DNA from: Paenibacillus sp. FSL M7-0420
Lineage (GTDB): Bacteria; Bacillota; Bacilli; Paenibacillales; Paenibacillaceae
NCBI RefSeq assembly: GCF_038002345.1
Contig: NZ_JBBOCJ010000001.1
Location: forward strand, 3,968,001 to 4,032,000
Direction: 5' to 3'
DNA length: 64,000 nucleotides
Part shown: positions 15,805 to 23,202 of the stretch, one piece after another
Layout: each line of letters opens with the position of its first letter
Numbering within the stretch: the stretch's first letter is position 1
Program-made: the position numbers and the translations under genes
Notes under the pieces: generated by a model
What the model saw: the letters and a program-made list of their open reading frames with translations, nothing else
The model's database searches: none
What the model was told of the DNA's origin: nothing

Positions 15805-15945
15805 GGCGAATTCAGGGGCACTAGTGCTCTTCATTTCGGCGTTCGGCTCCTATTCGCTGAATTCGGGGGCACTAGTGCCCCTCATTTGGGCGTTTGGCTC
15901 GTATTCGTTGAATTCAGGGGCACTTCTACCCCTCGTGGCTCTCCG
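15805..15945. repeat. 51-bp-period tandem repeat, three units
   Basis: Units are anchored at GCACTAGTG/GCACTTCTA, positions 15818, 15869 and 15920, exactly 51 bp apart. Each has ATTC-GGGGCACTAGTGCCCC-TCATTT with a palindromic core. The remaining 15693-16036 sequence holds one GC-rich stem (15745-15765) and no supported gene. On the minus strand each unit reads M-(K/R)-(S/G)-T-S-A-P-E-F, but a TAG interrupts one unit. Confidence 0.85.
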
Positions 15946-16036
15946 TCAGCCCACATAACGCCTCTCCAGCACATTGTACTCGGTTTTCCGCATACATCCG
16001 GCCCACTATTACGCTCAGCTCGTATAACCAAAGAAA

Positions 16037-16073
16037 ACTCCCGCTGTCGCAGTCTTACTGCGAAAGCGGGAGT
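16037..16073 (-). terminator. Terminator of the HEPN-like gene
   Basis: ACTCCCGCTTTCGCAG pairs with CTGCGACAGCGGGAGT on the minus strand, with one mismatch and a 5-nt loop. TTTTCTTT follows. It lies 35 bp after the stop at 16109. Confidence 0.85.
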
Positions 16074-16108
16074 CTTCTTGTAAGTGTAACTATATTTCAT
16101 TGATTACC

Positions 16109-16573
16109 TTATTGGATATGCTCTTCCTCAAGGCCAAGCTTGCTGTACATCTCAGTACAATAGCCCTGCAGCTTAATCTCCAGCCGGCTCGCCTTGTTCT
16201 TGAAGCGTTTCAGTTCACGGATCATATGGGCCCGCCCGGCCGGAGTGAAGGTCTCTTGAATCCGTTCCTTGAAGTAATCATGGACAATATGATTGCGTTC
16301 CTTCCATACGGCCTGCAATTGACTCGTCTCTTCCTCAGAGAAGGGGAAGTGATGCTGGATTTCTTTGATGAGTTGGCCGAGTGAATTGCTAAGCTTGCGT
16401 TGATACAATTCTGCGATTTCGGCGTCAGTTGGCGTCTTGCCCCGCGACAGCTTCGTCAGCAGCAGCAGATTCGTTAATTGCTGCTCCAGCGCCTGGCAAT
16501 AGTAGACAGCCAGCCCGAAATAAGCAAATAGCTCTTTGGACTGTTCACTCTCCGGTATTTGTGTATCCTTCAT
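16109..16573 (-). CDS. Hypothetical protein with a HEPN-like R-x4-H motif
   Basis: This is a 154-residue, all-helical-looking soluble protein of unknown function. The stretch ERNHIVHDYF (about residues 92-101) contains Arg-x4-His in the form typical of HEPN-domain proteins, many of which are RNases in toxin or defence modules. The surrounding helices (long, Leu/Glu/Lys-rich) fit that fold. No antitoxin-like partner is adjacent; neighbours are an ABC-2 operon and a repeat array. GGGAGG 4 nt before the ATG supports the start. HEPN assignment is tentative. Confidence 0.6.
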   Translation of the reverse strand: MKDTQIPESEQSKELFAYFGLAVYYCQALEQQLTNLLLLTKLSRGKTPTDAEIAELYQRKLSNSLGQLIKEIQHHFPFSEEETSQLQAVWKERNHIVHDYFKERIQETFTPAGRAHMIRELKRFKNKASRLEIKLQGYCTEMYSKLGLEEEHIQ

Positions 16574-16719
16574 CGTTCCTCCCGTTCTTGATCTGGTTAT
16601 TTGATTTGTGTGTAGATTGAACTTTTCGTTCTATTTCGGAATGGCCGTTGCTGCGGTGAACATTTGGACTTCCGGCCACTTTTTTCAAATTGTAAATCAT
16701 CAAGGTCAAAGGACACAGC

Positions 16720-17430
16720 TCAGTTTGTTTTGTTATAGTCCATACGGCCGGTACGGTAAATGTAGAATCCGGCAAGCAATATTATGTACGCCAACGCGTG
16801 GGCATAGGCTACCAGCACAGAGGACACGGGCAGAGTCTCTGCATTCATCATCCTGTCCATGACCGGGTATACCGGGGGCAGGAGAATAGATACAACAGGC
16901 CCCGGCACCACATCAGCCACTTTACCGGCGCTAATAGATAGAATGAGGAGGATCAGCATCATTCCGGCCGCATATCCAGCCCGCGGTACCCACGAGGATT
17001 GCAGGTACAAGGAGAGTGTAATCCCTAATAACCCCATTAGAGCATGTCCGGCCAAACCAAGCAATATCCGCTGAAGTCCGGCAGGTTCATGGAAGCTTCC
17101 GGTCAAGACGGGGTACATAACAATGATGACATCCAGCAGCAGCGTAAGCAGGACCAGGGTCAGCAGACCGCCGATACTGTAGCGGCGGGCACTGCGGAGC
17201 TGAACGATAACCACCTGCTTCTGCACCGCCTGCTCATGGTTAAGGAAGCTTAAGCCGAGCCACGCACAGGCTATGAATAGAAAGACTGCCGTAGCCGAGT
17301 AGCTGCTCATGACCGGATTAGGCTTATAGGAATAGAGAATTAATACCGCAATTATTACACCGGCAACCGGTCCGAAGAACCGCTGGGAGACTGTATAACT
17401 ATGCAAAAAATAACCGATTAGCCCTTTCAC
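16720..17430 (-). CDS. ABC-2 type transporter membrane subunit
   Basis: This hydrophobic protein of 236 residues with about six membrane segments is the permease partner of the ATPase encoded immediately upstream. The likely start is GTG 17430, whose GTG overlaps the ATPase TGA by 4 bp (GTGA) with GGGAG upstream. An ATG 13 codons earlier would overlap more and has no site. The order ATPase then permease with translational coupling is typical of small ABC-2 exporters for peptides, antibiotics or lipids. The substrate cannot be told. Confidence 0.75.
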   Translation of the reverse strand: MKGLIGYFLHSYTVSQRFFGPVAGVIIAVLILYSYKPNPVMSSYSATAVFLFIACAWLGLSFLNHEQAVQKQVVIVQLRSARRYSIGGLLTLVLLTLLLDVIIVMYPVLTGSFHEPAGLQRILLGLAGHALMGLLGITLSLYLQSSWVPRAGYAAGMMLILLILSISAGKVADVVPGPVVSILLPPVYPVMDRMMNAETLPVSSVLVAYAHALAYIILLAGFYIYRTGRMDYNKTN

Positions 17431-18428
17431 CCGCGTCCACTCCCGCTCTGATCCTTGGGGTCCATCCACTCGGCCAGGTCACTTAATCCCCCGAGAGGCT
17501 TCACTGAAACTATGGAACCGCCCGCAGCAAGAATCTGCTGCAGGCAGGTATCTGACATTTTCTGTTCTACAGTCAACCCTGTACACGCTGTACCGGCGAA
17601 GTCCGGCTCCGGCAGCACTCGGATGACTCCAGGCAAGGCTTCCAGAGCCCGCTGGGCTTGTCCCGGCAGTGCTGTATAGACGATATCCACTACTGGAGCA
17701 CTCTTCAGCTTCTCCGCTCCATGAATCGTCCGGAGGGTCTGCCCTTCATGTAATACATATACTGTATCCACGACAGCTTCGATGATCTGCGGTTCATGAA
17801 CGGACAAGACGAGTGCCGTCCCCTCCGCCTTCAGCTCCAGCAATATTTCGATAAGCGTATCTTGTGCGGGCAGATCCAGTCCCGACATGGGCTCGTCAAG
17901 CAACAGCAGCTGCGGCCGGATGAGCAGGCTCTGGATCAGGTTGACCTTCTGCAGCATTCCCTTGGAGAAGCCTGCCAGCTTGCGGCTGCGGGAGGCTTCG
18001 AGACTGAACAGCTGCAGCAGTTCGTTAATCCGGGACCCCGAAGCCTCTTCGGAGAGTCCGGCAATCCGGCCCATACAGCGCAGATAGTCTTCGGCGGTGA
18101 GCTTCAAGCCGGGAAACGCCTCAGGTGCATAACCTGTGGTTATCGCCCGACGGTCACAGATAAGATCACCGGAGGACAGCTTCAGCAGCCCCGCGAGGAT
18201 GGATAACAGCGTACTCTTGCCGGACCCGTTACGGCCGATGAGAGCCGTGGCCGTGCCGGGAAGAACCGTCATCGATATTCCGGTCAGAACCGGGCGGCTT
18301 CCATATCGCTTGCTTCCTCCGGTAATTGTAATTAGAGATGTTGCATTCGTGGCTTCCAGGCCTCCTTCCATTCGTGCATGCCTCTGGGCCGCATCGAACG
18401 GCAGCCTGATTGTTCTCTTATGTAACAT
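17427..18428 (-). CDS. ABC transporter ATP-binding protein
   Basis: This is the cytosolic ATPase of an ABC-2 exporter, with 333 residues. Walker A is GRNGSGKST (about 68-76), the signature is degenerate (FSKGMLQK, about 153-160) and Walker B is LLLLDEPMSG (about 173-182) followed by the H-loop SVHE. The last 100 residues form an extra C-terminal domain. The extreme N-terminus is uncertain: ATG 18428 has a distant AAGGAG, and ATG 18371 (MEGGLEATN) is an alternative. The signature motif lacks the usual LSGGQ, which is common in this subclass. Confidence 0.82.
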   Translation of the reverse strand: MLHKRTIRLPFDAAQRHARMEGGLEATNATSLITITGGSKRYGSRPVLTGISMTVLPGTATALIGRNGSGKSTLLSILAGLLKLSSGDLICDRRAITTGYAPEAFPGLKLTAEDYLRCMGRIAGLSEEASGSRINELLQLFSLEASRSRKLAGFSKGMLQKVNLIQSLLIRPQLLLLDEPMSGLDLPAQDTLIEILLELKAEGTALVLSVHEPQIIEAVVDTVYVLHEGQTLRTIHGAEKLKSAPVVDIVYTALPGQAQRALEALPGVIRVLPEPDFAGTACTGLTVEQKMSDTCLQQILAAGGSIVSVKPLGGLSDLAEWMDPKDQSGSGRG

Positions 18429-18488
18429 TCGCCGGAATGGCTTTATTCTCCTTTTTATTTTCGTGAATCCATGAATTTCACATTGAAA

Positions 18489-18532
18489 AAAACCAGAACT
18501 GTGCAGAAAAAATCCGCACCCGCCCTGGTTCC
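18489..18532 (-). terminator. Probable terminator after the DUF326 gene
   Basis: On the minus strand AACCAGGGCGGGTGCGGA and a downstream CTGCACAGTTCTGGTT can form an imperfect stem around a T-rich loop, followed by seven Ts. Pairing is interrupted, so confidence is moderate. Confidence 0.5.
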
Positions 18533-18576
18533 TGTTAAGTATTCAATGCTATATATGTTAGTCCTAATGGGTGATG

Positions 18577-18924
18577 TCAGGCGTAGACTTCAACAGCTTC
18601 ACTGACCAATCTGCAGGCCATGGCTGCATTGCGGCAGGCATCAATGCAATCCTGGCAATGGTTATGCTTATGACGGCTGCTTGTGTCTGCGCAGCGGTCA
18701 CAGATGTCAGCACATAATTTGAGGATTTCGGCCACGAACGGGCTTTGGCGGGTCATCGCCTGAATAGCAAAGGAACAGATATCTGCGCATTCACGGTCCA
18801 GCTGGATGCTCTCCCGCAGATCGGCCAGATCATATTCCTTTAGGCTTGAGACATAGCTATAGTTACAGGCATCCATACATTTAATCAAAGCATTAATGCA
18901 TTCCTGATATTGAATTCGGGTCAT
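18577..18924 (-). CDS. DUF326 four-helix-bundle copper-binding protein
   Basis: This small Cys-rich cytosolic protein (115 residues) has Cys pairs spaced along the helices (ECINALIKCMDAC, ECADIC, LCADICDRC, HCQDCIDAC, MACR). This matches the DUF326/Csp-like four-helix bundle that binds Cu(I) through inward-pointing thiols. It probably buffers or stores copper. AGGAGG 10 nt before the ATG supports the start. It is transcribed alone; no copper-responsive operator is evident upstream. Confidence 0.85.
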   Translation of the reverse strand: MTRIQYQECINALIKCMDACNYSYVSSLKEYDLADLRESIQLDRECADICSFAIQAMTRQSPFVAEILKLCADICDRCADTSSRHKHNHCQDCIDACRNAAMACRLVSEAVEVYA

Positions 18925-19019
18925 AGCCTTACTACCTCCTGCAATTATTATAGGGTATGCCTATGTATTAACCTGCAAGAATAAGAACGAACCATTCATA
19001 AGGAACTGCAGATTGTTAA

Positions 19020-20021
19020 CTATAGGCTTCGTTTGACCGCTGCGGGTCTGGACAGCAGACGTCCCTCCAGGCGCAGAAGTTCCCTGCGCAGCTCACCGGA
19101 GGAGAAATGCTCACCTATGAAAACCGCAACATCCGGCACCTCGCCCTGGGGCGTAATTCTCATGAAATCCGCTTCTCTGTAGGCGTACTGAAACAGAAAC
19201 CGGCTGGAGGTATCGGTAAAAGTTACGATCCCCTTGGCCCGGTACACATCACGTGGCAGCTCCTTCACAAACCGTTCGAATTCCTCGCTGTTCACGGGAT
19301 TCTGGAAATAATGCGTGTAAGCCATCACATGATCATGCGAAGCATGCATCGCCCCTTCAGCTCCGCCCTCCGTATGCTCCCCGCCCTCAGGCCGGTCTTC
19401 CCTATGAACGGCTCCCACACTGCCCAGCAGCACTTCCGGCTCCAGTTCACAGCGTACCGCCGGCAGAATCTCCGCGTACGCATTCCACTTACGCAGCACC
19501 TCCGAGATCTCTGCAATCTCTGCGGCTTGAATGCGGTCTGTCTTGTTCAGAATCAGGACGGATGCACAGCGGATCTGCTCCTGCATCAGACGGTAGGTAG
19601 CCCCTTGCTGGGAGCGGTACAGCTCCAGCAGATGGGCAGCATCGACGACGGTAATCAGCCCCTTCAGCTCCACCTGCTGATATAGCGAGGTCTCCGTTAC
19701 TGCATCCACAATCTCCAGCGGGTTGGCTGCGCCTGTAGCCTCGATGATAACAACATCCGGCGATTCTTTTTTGACCAGCGTGGTCAGCTCCGTGCTTAAG
19801 TCCCCTCTGCTGGTGCAGCAGATACAGCCGCCCAGCATTTCTGCCATCGGCACAGACTGCTCCACCAGCAGGCCGTCCAGATTCACCTCACCCAGCTCGT
19901 TCATAATTACGGCCGGACGGAGGCCCTGAAGCTTCCAATGATCCAAGAGACGCTGCAATAATGTTGTCTTGCCGCTGCCGAGAAATCCCGACAAGATATA
20001 TACTGGTAATGACTGTTCCAA
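19020..20021 (-). CDS. COG0523 (CobW/YciC/ZNG1-type) metallochaperone GTPase
   Basis: This is a SIMIBI-class GTPase thought to deliver zinc or another metal to client proteins. It shows GFLGSGKT (12-19), the metal-binding CxCC motif (Cys66, Cys68, Cys69), NKTD (159-162) and a His/Glu-rich linker at about 205-240 (HREDRP, HTEGG, HASHDH) before the CobW C-terminal domain. The length of 333 is typical. The start is TTG with GGGAGAG upstream. It is divergent from moaB. No obvious Zur box was found, so zinc regulation is unproven. Confidence 0.85.
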   Translation of the reverse strand: MEQSLPVYILSGFLGSGKTTLLQRLLDHWKLQGLRPAVIMNELGEVNLDGLLVEQSVPMAEMLGGCICCTSRGDLSTELTTLVKKESPDVVIIEATGAANPLEIVDAVTETSLYQQVELKGLITVVDAAHLLELYRSQQGATYRLMQEQIRCASVLILNKTDRIQAAEIAEISEVLRKWNAYAEILPAVRCELEPEVLLGSVGAVHREDRPEGGEHTEGGAEGAMHASHDHVMAYTHYFQNPVNSEEFERFVKELPRDVYRAKGIVTFTDTSSRFLFQYAYREADFMRITPQGEVPDVAVFIGEHFSSGELRRELLRLEGRLLSRPAAVKRSL

Positions 20022-20129
20022 GTTTGCTCTCTCCCTGCCTCAATCGGTTATGGTAGCGAGTGTACTACAATGACCGCCTCTGTGCAAGGCGGCACTGCCT
20101 GGTGAGGCATACATCAGCTTCCCCGGAGC

Positions 20130-20158
20130 TTGTTATTGCCGCTTCCATCCCCTATCAT
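20130..20158 (+). promoter_or_regulatory. Sigma-A promoter of moaB
   Basis: TTGTTA (20130-20135), a 17-bp spacer and TATCAT (20153-20158). The predicted start of transcription falls near 20165, downstream of every ATG/GTG in the moaB frame. This constrains the start codon. Confidence 0.6.
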
Positions 20159-20203
20159 GGGAAATATAAGCTGCACAGCAGTTACAAAAAGGAGCTGGTT
20201 CGT

Positions 20204-20719
20204 ATCTCATCCGTCGAAGAACACCGGAGCGAAGCCCCGGATTCAGTCGCTTGCTACATCATAACGGTCTCGGACACCCGGACCATCGATACGGACACCG
20301 GAGGGCCGCTGATCCAGAGTCTGCTGGAAGCTACCGGTTATACCGTGACCGGCCGCACCATCGTCAAGGATGATTATGAAGATATCCGGGAGCTGGTCTA
20401 CAAAAGCTCCGTCCATTCCGGCATCGAAGCTGTGCTTCTGACCGGAGGGACCGGCATTTCCCCCCGTGACACCACCTATGAGGCCGTAGCCTCTCTGCTG
20501 GACAAGTCGCTGCCGGGCTTCGGGGAGATTTTCCGGCTGCTGAGCTTCACGGAAGATATCGGCTCTGCCGCCATGCTTAGCCGGGCCATTGCCGGGACGA
20601 TCGGCAGTACCGCTGTCTTCTCCATGCCCGGCTCCACCGGTGCGATCAAGCTGGCCATGGAACGGCTGATCCTGCCCGAGCTGCGCCATGTCATGCGCGA
20701 GATCTACAAGCGTTCGTGA
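20204..20719 (+). CDS. moaB: Molybdenum cofactor biosynthesis protein MoaB, apparent ATC start
   Basis: The protein is a MoaB/MogA-type enzyme that adenylates molybdopterin during molybdenum-cofactor synthesis. It has the family landmarks IITVSDTRT, TGGTGISPRDTTYEA and the conserved SMPGSTGA loop. Homologues begin M-S-(S)-V-x-E-H; here the aligned codon is ATC (20204-20206) with AAAAAGGAG ending 9 nt upstream and a promoter at 20130-20158. An in-frame GTG at 20060 would add 48 atypical residues and precedes the promoter. I therefore annotate an ATC start, 171 residues. The alternative is a longer GTG-initiated product. Confidence 0.8.
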   Translation: MSSVEEHRSEAPDSVACYIITVSDTRTIDTDTGGPLIQSLLEATGYTVTGRTIVKDDYEDIRELVYKSSVHSGIEAVLLTGGTGISPRDTTYEAVASLLDKSLPGFGEIFRLLSFTEDIGSAAMLSRAIAGTIGSTAVFSMPGSTGAIKLAMERLILPELRHVMREIYKRS

Positions 20720-20828
20720 GACGCAGCATGGCCGGACACCTATTTTGCCGGAATCTAGACGAATGAACAAGCAGGCTCCTGCATAACGCGTATACTGGCA
20801 TAAGTCCACTGCGAAGGAGCTGAGTGTA

Positions 20829-21044
20829 ATGAGAAATTGTCCGAAATGTCCTGCTGAAACGGTTACAGATCCCACACAGGTTGTATATGAAGATTACTAT
20901 CATCCCCAGGTGGTCCAGGTGGTCCACCATGTCGAGGTCGTCAGACGCCACCACTGTGTTCCGGTCCCTCACCATATCTACACTTATTCCGTCCGGGATG
21001 AAATGTGCGGGCCTACCGCAATGGTGCGCAGCAGAAAAAGATAG
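20829..21044 (+). CDS. CotD-like small spore coat protein
   Basis: This is a 71-residue basic protein with a Cys-Pro-Lys-Cys-Pro start, runs of Val/His (VVQVVHHVEVVRRHH) and Tyr-rich stretches. It resembles the His/Tyr/Cys-rich CotD family of inner coat proteins assembled late in sporulation. AAGGAG lies 9 nt before the ATG. A GCATAACGCGTATA region about 50 bp upstream could be a sporulation-sigma -10 box, but I cannot assign it firmly. A strong terminator follows. Confidence 0.65.
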   Translation: MRNCPKCPAETVTDPTQVVYEDYYHPQVVQVVHHVEVVRRHHCVPVPHHIYTYSVRDEMCGPTAMVRSRKR

Positions 21045-21085
21045 TCTAGCCTGCCTCTCCGGTCTATAAGATAGTTGTAAAAGGC

Positions 21086-21129
21086 AAAACCGCCGTCTGC
21101 GCGTGAAAGATACGCGCAGCGGCGGTTTT
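21086..21129. terminator. Strong bidirectional terminator
   Basis: AAAACCGCCG pairs with CGGCGGTTTT and encloses a second stem CTGCGCGT/ACGCGCAG. It serves the cotD-like gene and the convergent DUF1349 gene. Confidence 0.9.
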
Positions 21130-21146
21130 GTCTTTTCCGGGAAAGT

Positions 21147-21746
21147 CTATACAATTGGCGGGTCTGTATGAACGTCTGCATCGGGTGCTGTAGCCGCCCA
21201 GCGTGTGAAGGTGACCTGAAACCCGGCCCGCGTTGGAGCACACAGGAAGGGTCCCGCCTGACTGCCAGTCTCATAAGGAAACCGGGCAACGCGGATAGTC
21301 CGCCAGGGATGATTCTCTGTTCGCGCTCTGAGGATTACTGCATCCTTCATCCGTGAAGCCCGCAGGGTAATTACTTCGCCCTTCCACTCGGGCACAGGGG
21401 ACAATGACCAGTCAGAGTAACCATCCGTCACGACTGCACCTATATGGGGAACCCCGTCATTCACCTCAATACCGGCTTTGATCCATTGCTCACCGCTGTG
21501 CCATAGCATAATACCTGCCTGGTCGTACAGCTCCGTGAACCCGTCCAACGCAAAGCTGATCTCTACCGCTTCTGCCTTATCCCAAGGGGCAAGCAGCGCA
21601 TGACCGTTGTCATGCTGGAAGCCGTACATCGTCTTTTCCCAGTAATCACTGCCCTTCGCTGCATGGGCCACCAGTTGACCGTCTGCGGTCCTGCTGGACA
21701 CCGGTTCATTGCTCCATACTCCATCCTGCCATTCTATGAATCTCAT
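21147..21746 (-). CDS. DUF1349 family protein
   Basis: This is a cytosolic 199-residue protein with the concanavalin-like DUF1349 fold, recognisable from WEKTMYGFQHDNGH, GIMLWHSGEQWIKAGIE and SDWSLSP. Members are often found beside sugar transporters and hydrolases, but the function is not established. The start codon overlaps the MFS stop by one base (TAATG), with GGAGAGGTG upstream in the transporter gene. The two are therefore translationally coupled. Confidence 0.82.
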   Translation of the reverse strand: MRFIEWQDGVWSNEPVSSRTADGQLVAHAAKGSDYWEKTMYGFQHDNGHALLAPWDKAEAVEISFALDGFTELYDQAGIMLWHSGEQWIKAGIEVNDGVPHIGAVVTDGYSDWSLSPVPEWKGEVITLRASRMKDAVILRARTENHPWRTIRVARFPYETGSQAGPFLCAPTRAGFQVTFTRWAATAPDADVHTDPPIV

Positions 21747-22954
21747 TACAGCCTCACCTCTCCTTGTCGTTTGCTCATCATCCGGTTAATGATTTCAGAG
21801 CTTACTATCATCACTATGATATACCCAATCATTGCCGGCGGGAGAATCATGAAGGTGCTCCGCGCCGCCGCCCAACCCAACAGTGGAGGCAGAAACGCAC
21901 CGCCGGTGTAAGCCAAGGCCATCTGATACCCCATAATCTTCTGCGAATGCTCCGCTCCGAACCGGGCGGGCGTCTCATGCAGCATGCAGGGGAAGATCGG
22001 TGCTGAGCCCAGGCCAATCAGAATAAAGGCGACCAGTGAATACACATCCGGCAGCGGCAAGGCCAGCAGCAGCGAACCCGCGAGTGAGATCGCCAGCCCG
22101 CCGCGAATCAGCGTACGGTTGCTGAACCGGAAGGTAATGAAGCCGGTAATCAGCCGCCCGGCCGTGATTCCGCCATAATAGAGCGAGACCCATCCGGCAG
22201 CCGTTGCCGGGGATACCTTCTTGACGTTCACCAGATAACTGCTGCCCCATAGCCCCACCGTAGCTTCCACTCCGCAATAGAACAGGAAGGTGAGCATCGC
22301 CAGCTTCACGCCCGGGATGCGGAGCACCTTACCCTCAGCGGGAACGGCCGCAGGCCGGGAATCTAACTTCTCAGACCTCTCTACAGGCTTCTGGCCGCCC
22401 CGTTTGCTTACCTTTGTCCATAGCGGCAGACTGAAGAACAGTACCACGACTAACGCGAACTGAATCATGCTGACCGCGAAAAATCCTGTTCTCCAGGACT
22501 CGCCATTCGCAATATAACGCGACATCAGAATCGGCCCCAGCATAGCCCCTATCCCCCAGAAACAGTGCAGCCAGCTCATATGATGCGCTTTGTAATGAGT
22601 CGCCACATAATTATTCAACCCTGTATCAATCGAACCGGCCCCCAGACCCAGCGGCAAGGCCAGGAGAGCCACCCACACGACGGAAGAGGAATAAGAGAAG
22701 CCTAGCAGGGCCAGAGCGGTTACCGCCACGCTGATAAAAGTAACCATCCCCGTCCCGAGCCGCTTCAGCACCACACTGCTGGCCAAGCTTGAGATAATCG
22801 TCCCGGCGACTACTATCATCGACAGCAGTCCGGCCAGCTCAACCGGCGCCCCGAAATCCAGCCGGATAATCGGCCAGGCTGACCCAAGCATCGAATCCGG
22901 CAGTCCCAGGCTGATGAACGCCAGATAAATAATGATTAAGAATACCGTTGCCAT
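21746..22954 (-). CDS. MFS transporter (sugar-type)
   Basis: This is an integral membrane carrier of 402 residues with about twelve helices and a central loop rich in Lys and Arg (about residues 175-205). The motif GLGAGSIDTGLNNYVA in helix 4 and the paired GLGSAPIFPCMLHETP resemble the FucP-like sugar:proton symporter group. GAAAGG lies upstream of the ATG. It is co-expressed with the DUF1349 protein, which suggests carbohydrate uptake. The substrate is unknown. Confidence 0.82.
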   Translation of the reverse strand: MATVFLIIIYLAFISLGLPDSMLGSAWPIIRLDFGAPVELAGLLSMIVVAGTIISSLASSVVLKRLGTGMVTFISVAVTALALLGFSYSSSVVWVALLALPLGLGAGSIDTGLNNYVATHYKAHHMSWLHCFWGIGAMLGPILMSRYIANGESWRTGFFAVSMIQFALVVVLFFSLPLWTKVSKRGGQKPVERSEKLDSRPAAVPAEGKVLRIPGVKLAMLTFLFYCGVEATVGLWGSSYLVNVKKVSPATAAGWVSLYYGGITAGRLITGFITFRFSNRTLIRGGLAISLAGSLLLALPLPDVYSLVAFILIGLGSAPIFPCMLHETPARFGAEHSQKIMGYQMALAYTGGAFLPPLLGWAAARSTFMILPPAMIGYIIVMIVSSEIINRMMSKRQGEVRL

Positions 22955-23115
22955 GTTACTCCCGCCTAACCTTTCATTGTAGGTGAACTATCCCATCGAT
23001 AGAGTTGCCAGCTTCTTGGAAGCGACTTTTTTTCATTAGGGTTTCCCCTCGTTACTATATCATGTTACATAATTATTTTATAATATTCTTCCGGGCTAGT
23101 TACAGCTGCAAAATA

Positions 23116-23140
23116 GCCCGGCAGAGTGACTCTGCCGGGC
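23116..23140 (-). terminator. Terminator after the ferredoxin-oxidoreductase operon
   Basis: Perfect 11-bp arms GCCCGGCAGAG/CTCTGCCGGGC with a 3-nt loop are followed by TATTTT on the minus strand. They lie about 60 bp after the stop at 23203. The rest of 22955-23202 holds only AT-rich sequence before the MFS gene, probably its promoter. Confidence 0.88.
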
Positions 23141-23202
23141 GGGTACTAACTTTAGCTATTGCTTGCTTTTATGAATGCTAAGACTCCAATAGACCTTACA
23201 CC

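Noticed and set aside
15805..15945. CRISPR array
   Set aside because: The arrays here and elsewhere repeat the whole 51-bp unit with only point differences; there are no unique spacers and no cas genes.
16109..18428. Toxin-antitoxin or defence island around the HEPN-like gene
   Set aside because: The neighbours are an ABC-2 pair and a DUF326 protein in separate transcripts; no antitoxin, nuclease or recombinase is present.
23022..23042. Plus-strand GCTTC/GGAAGC hairpin followed by Ts
   Set aside because: The neighbouring genes on both sides read on the minus strand, so nothing on the plus strand needs terminating; it is likely incidental.
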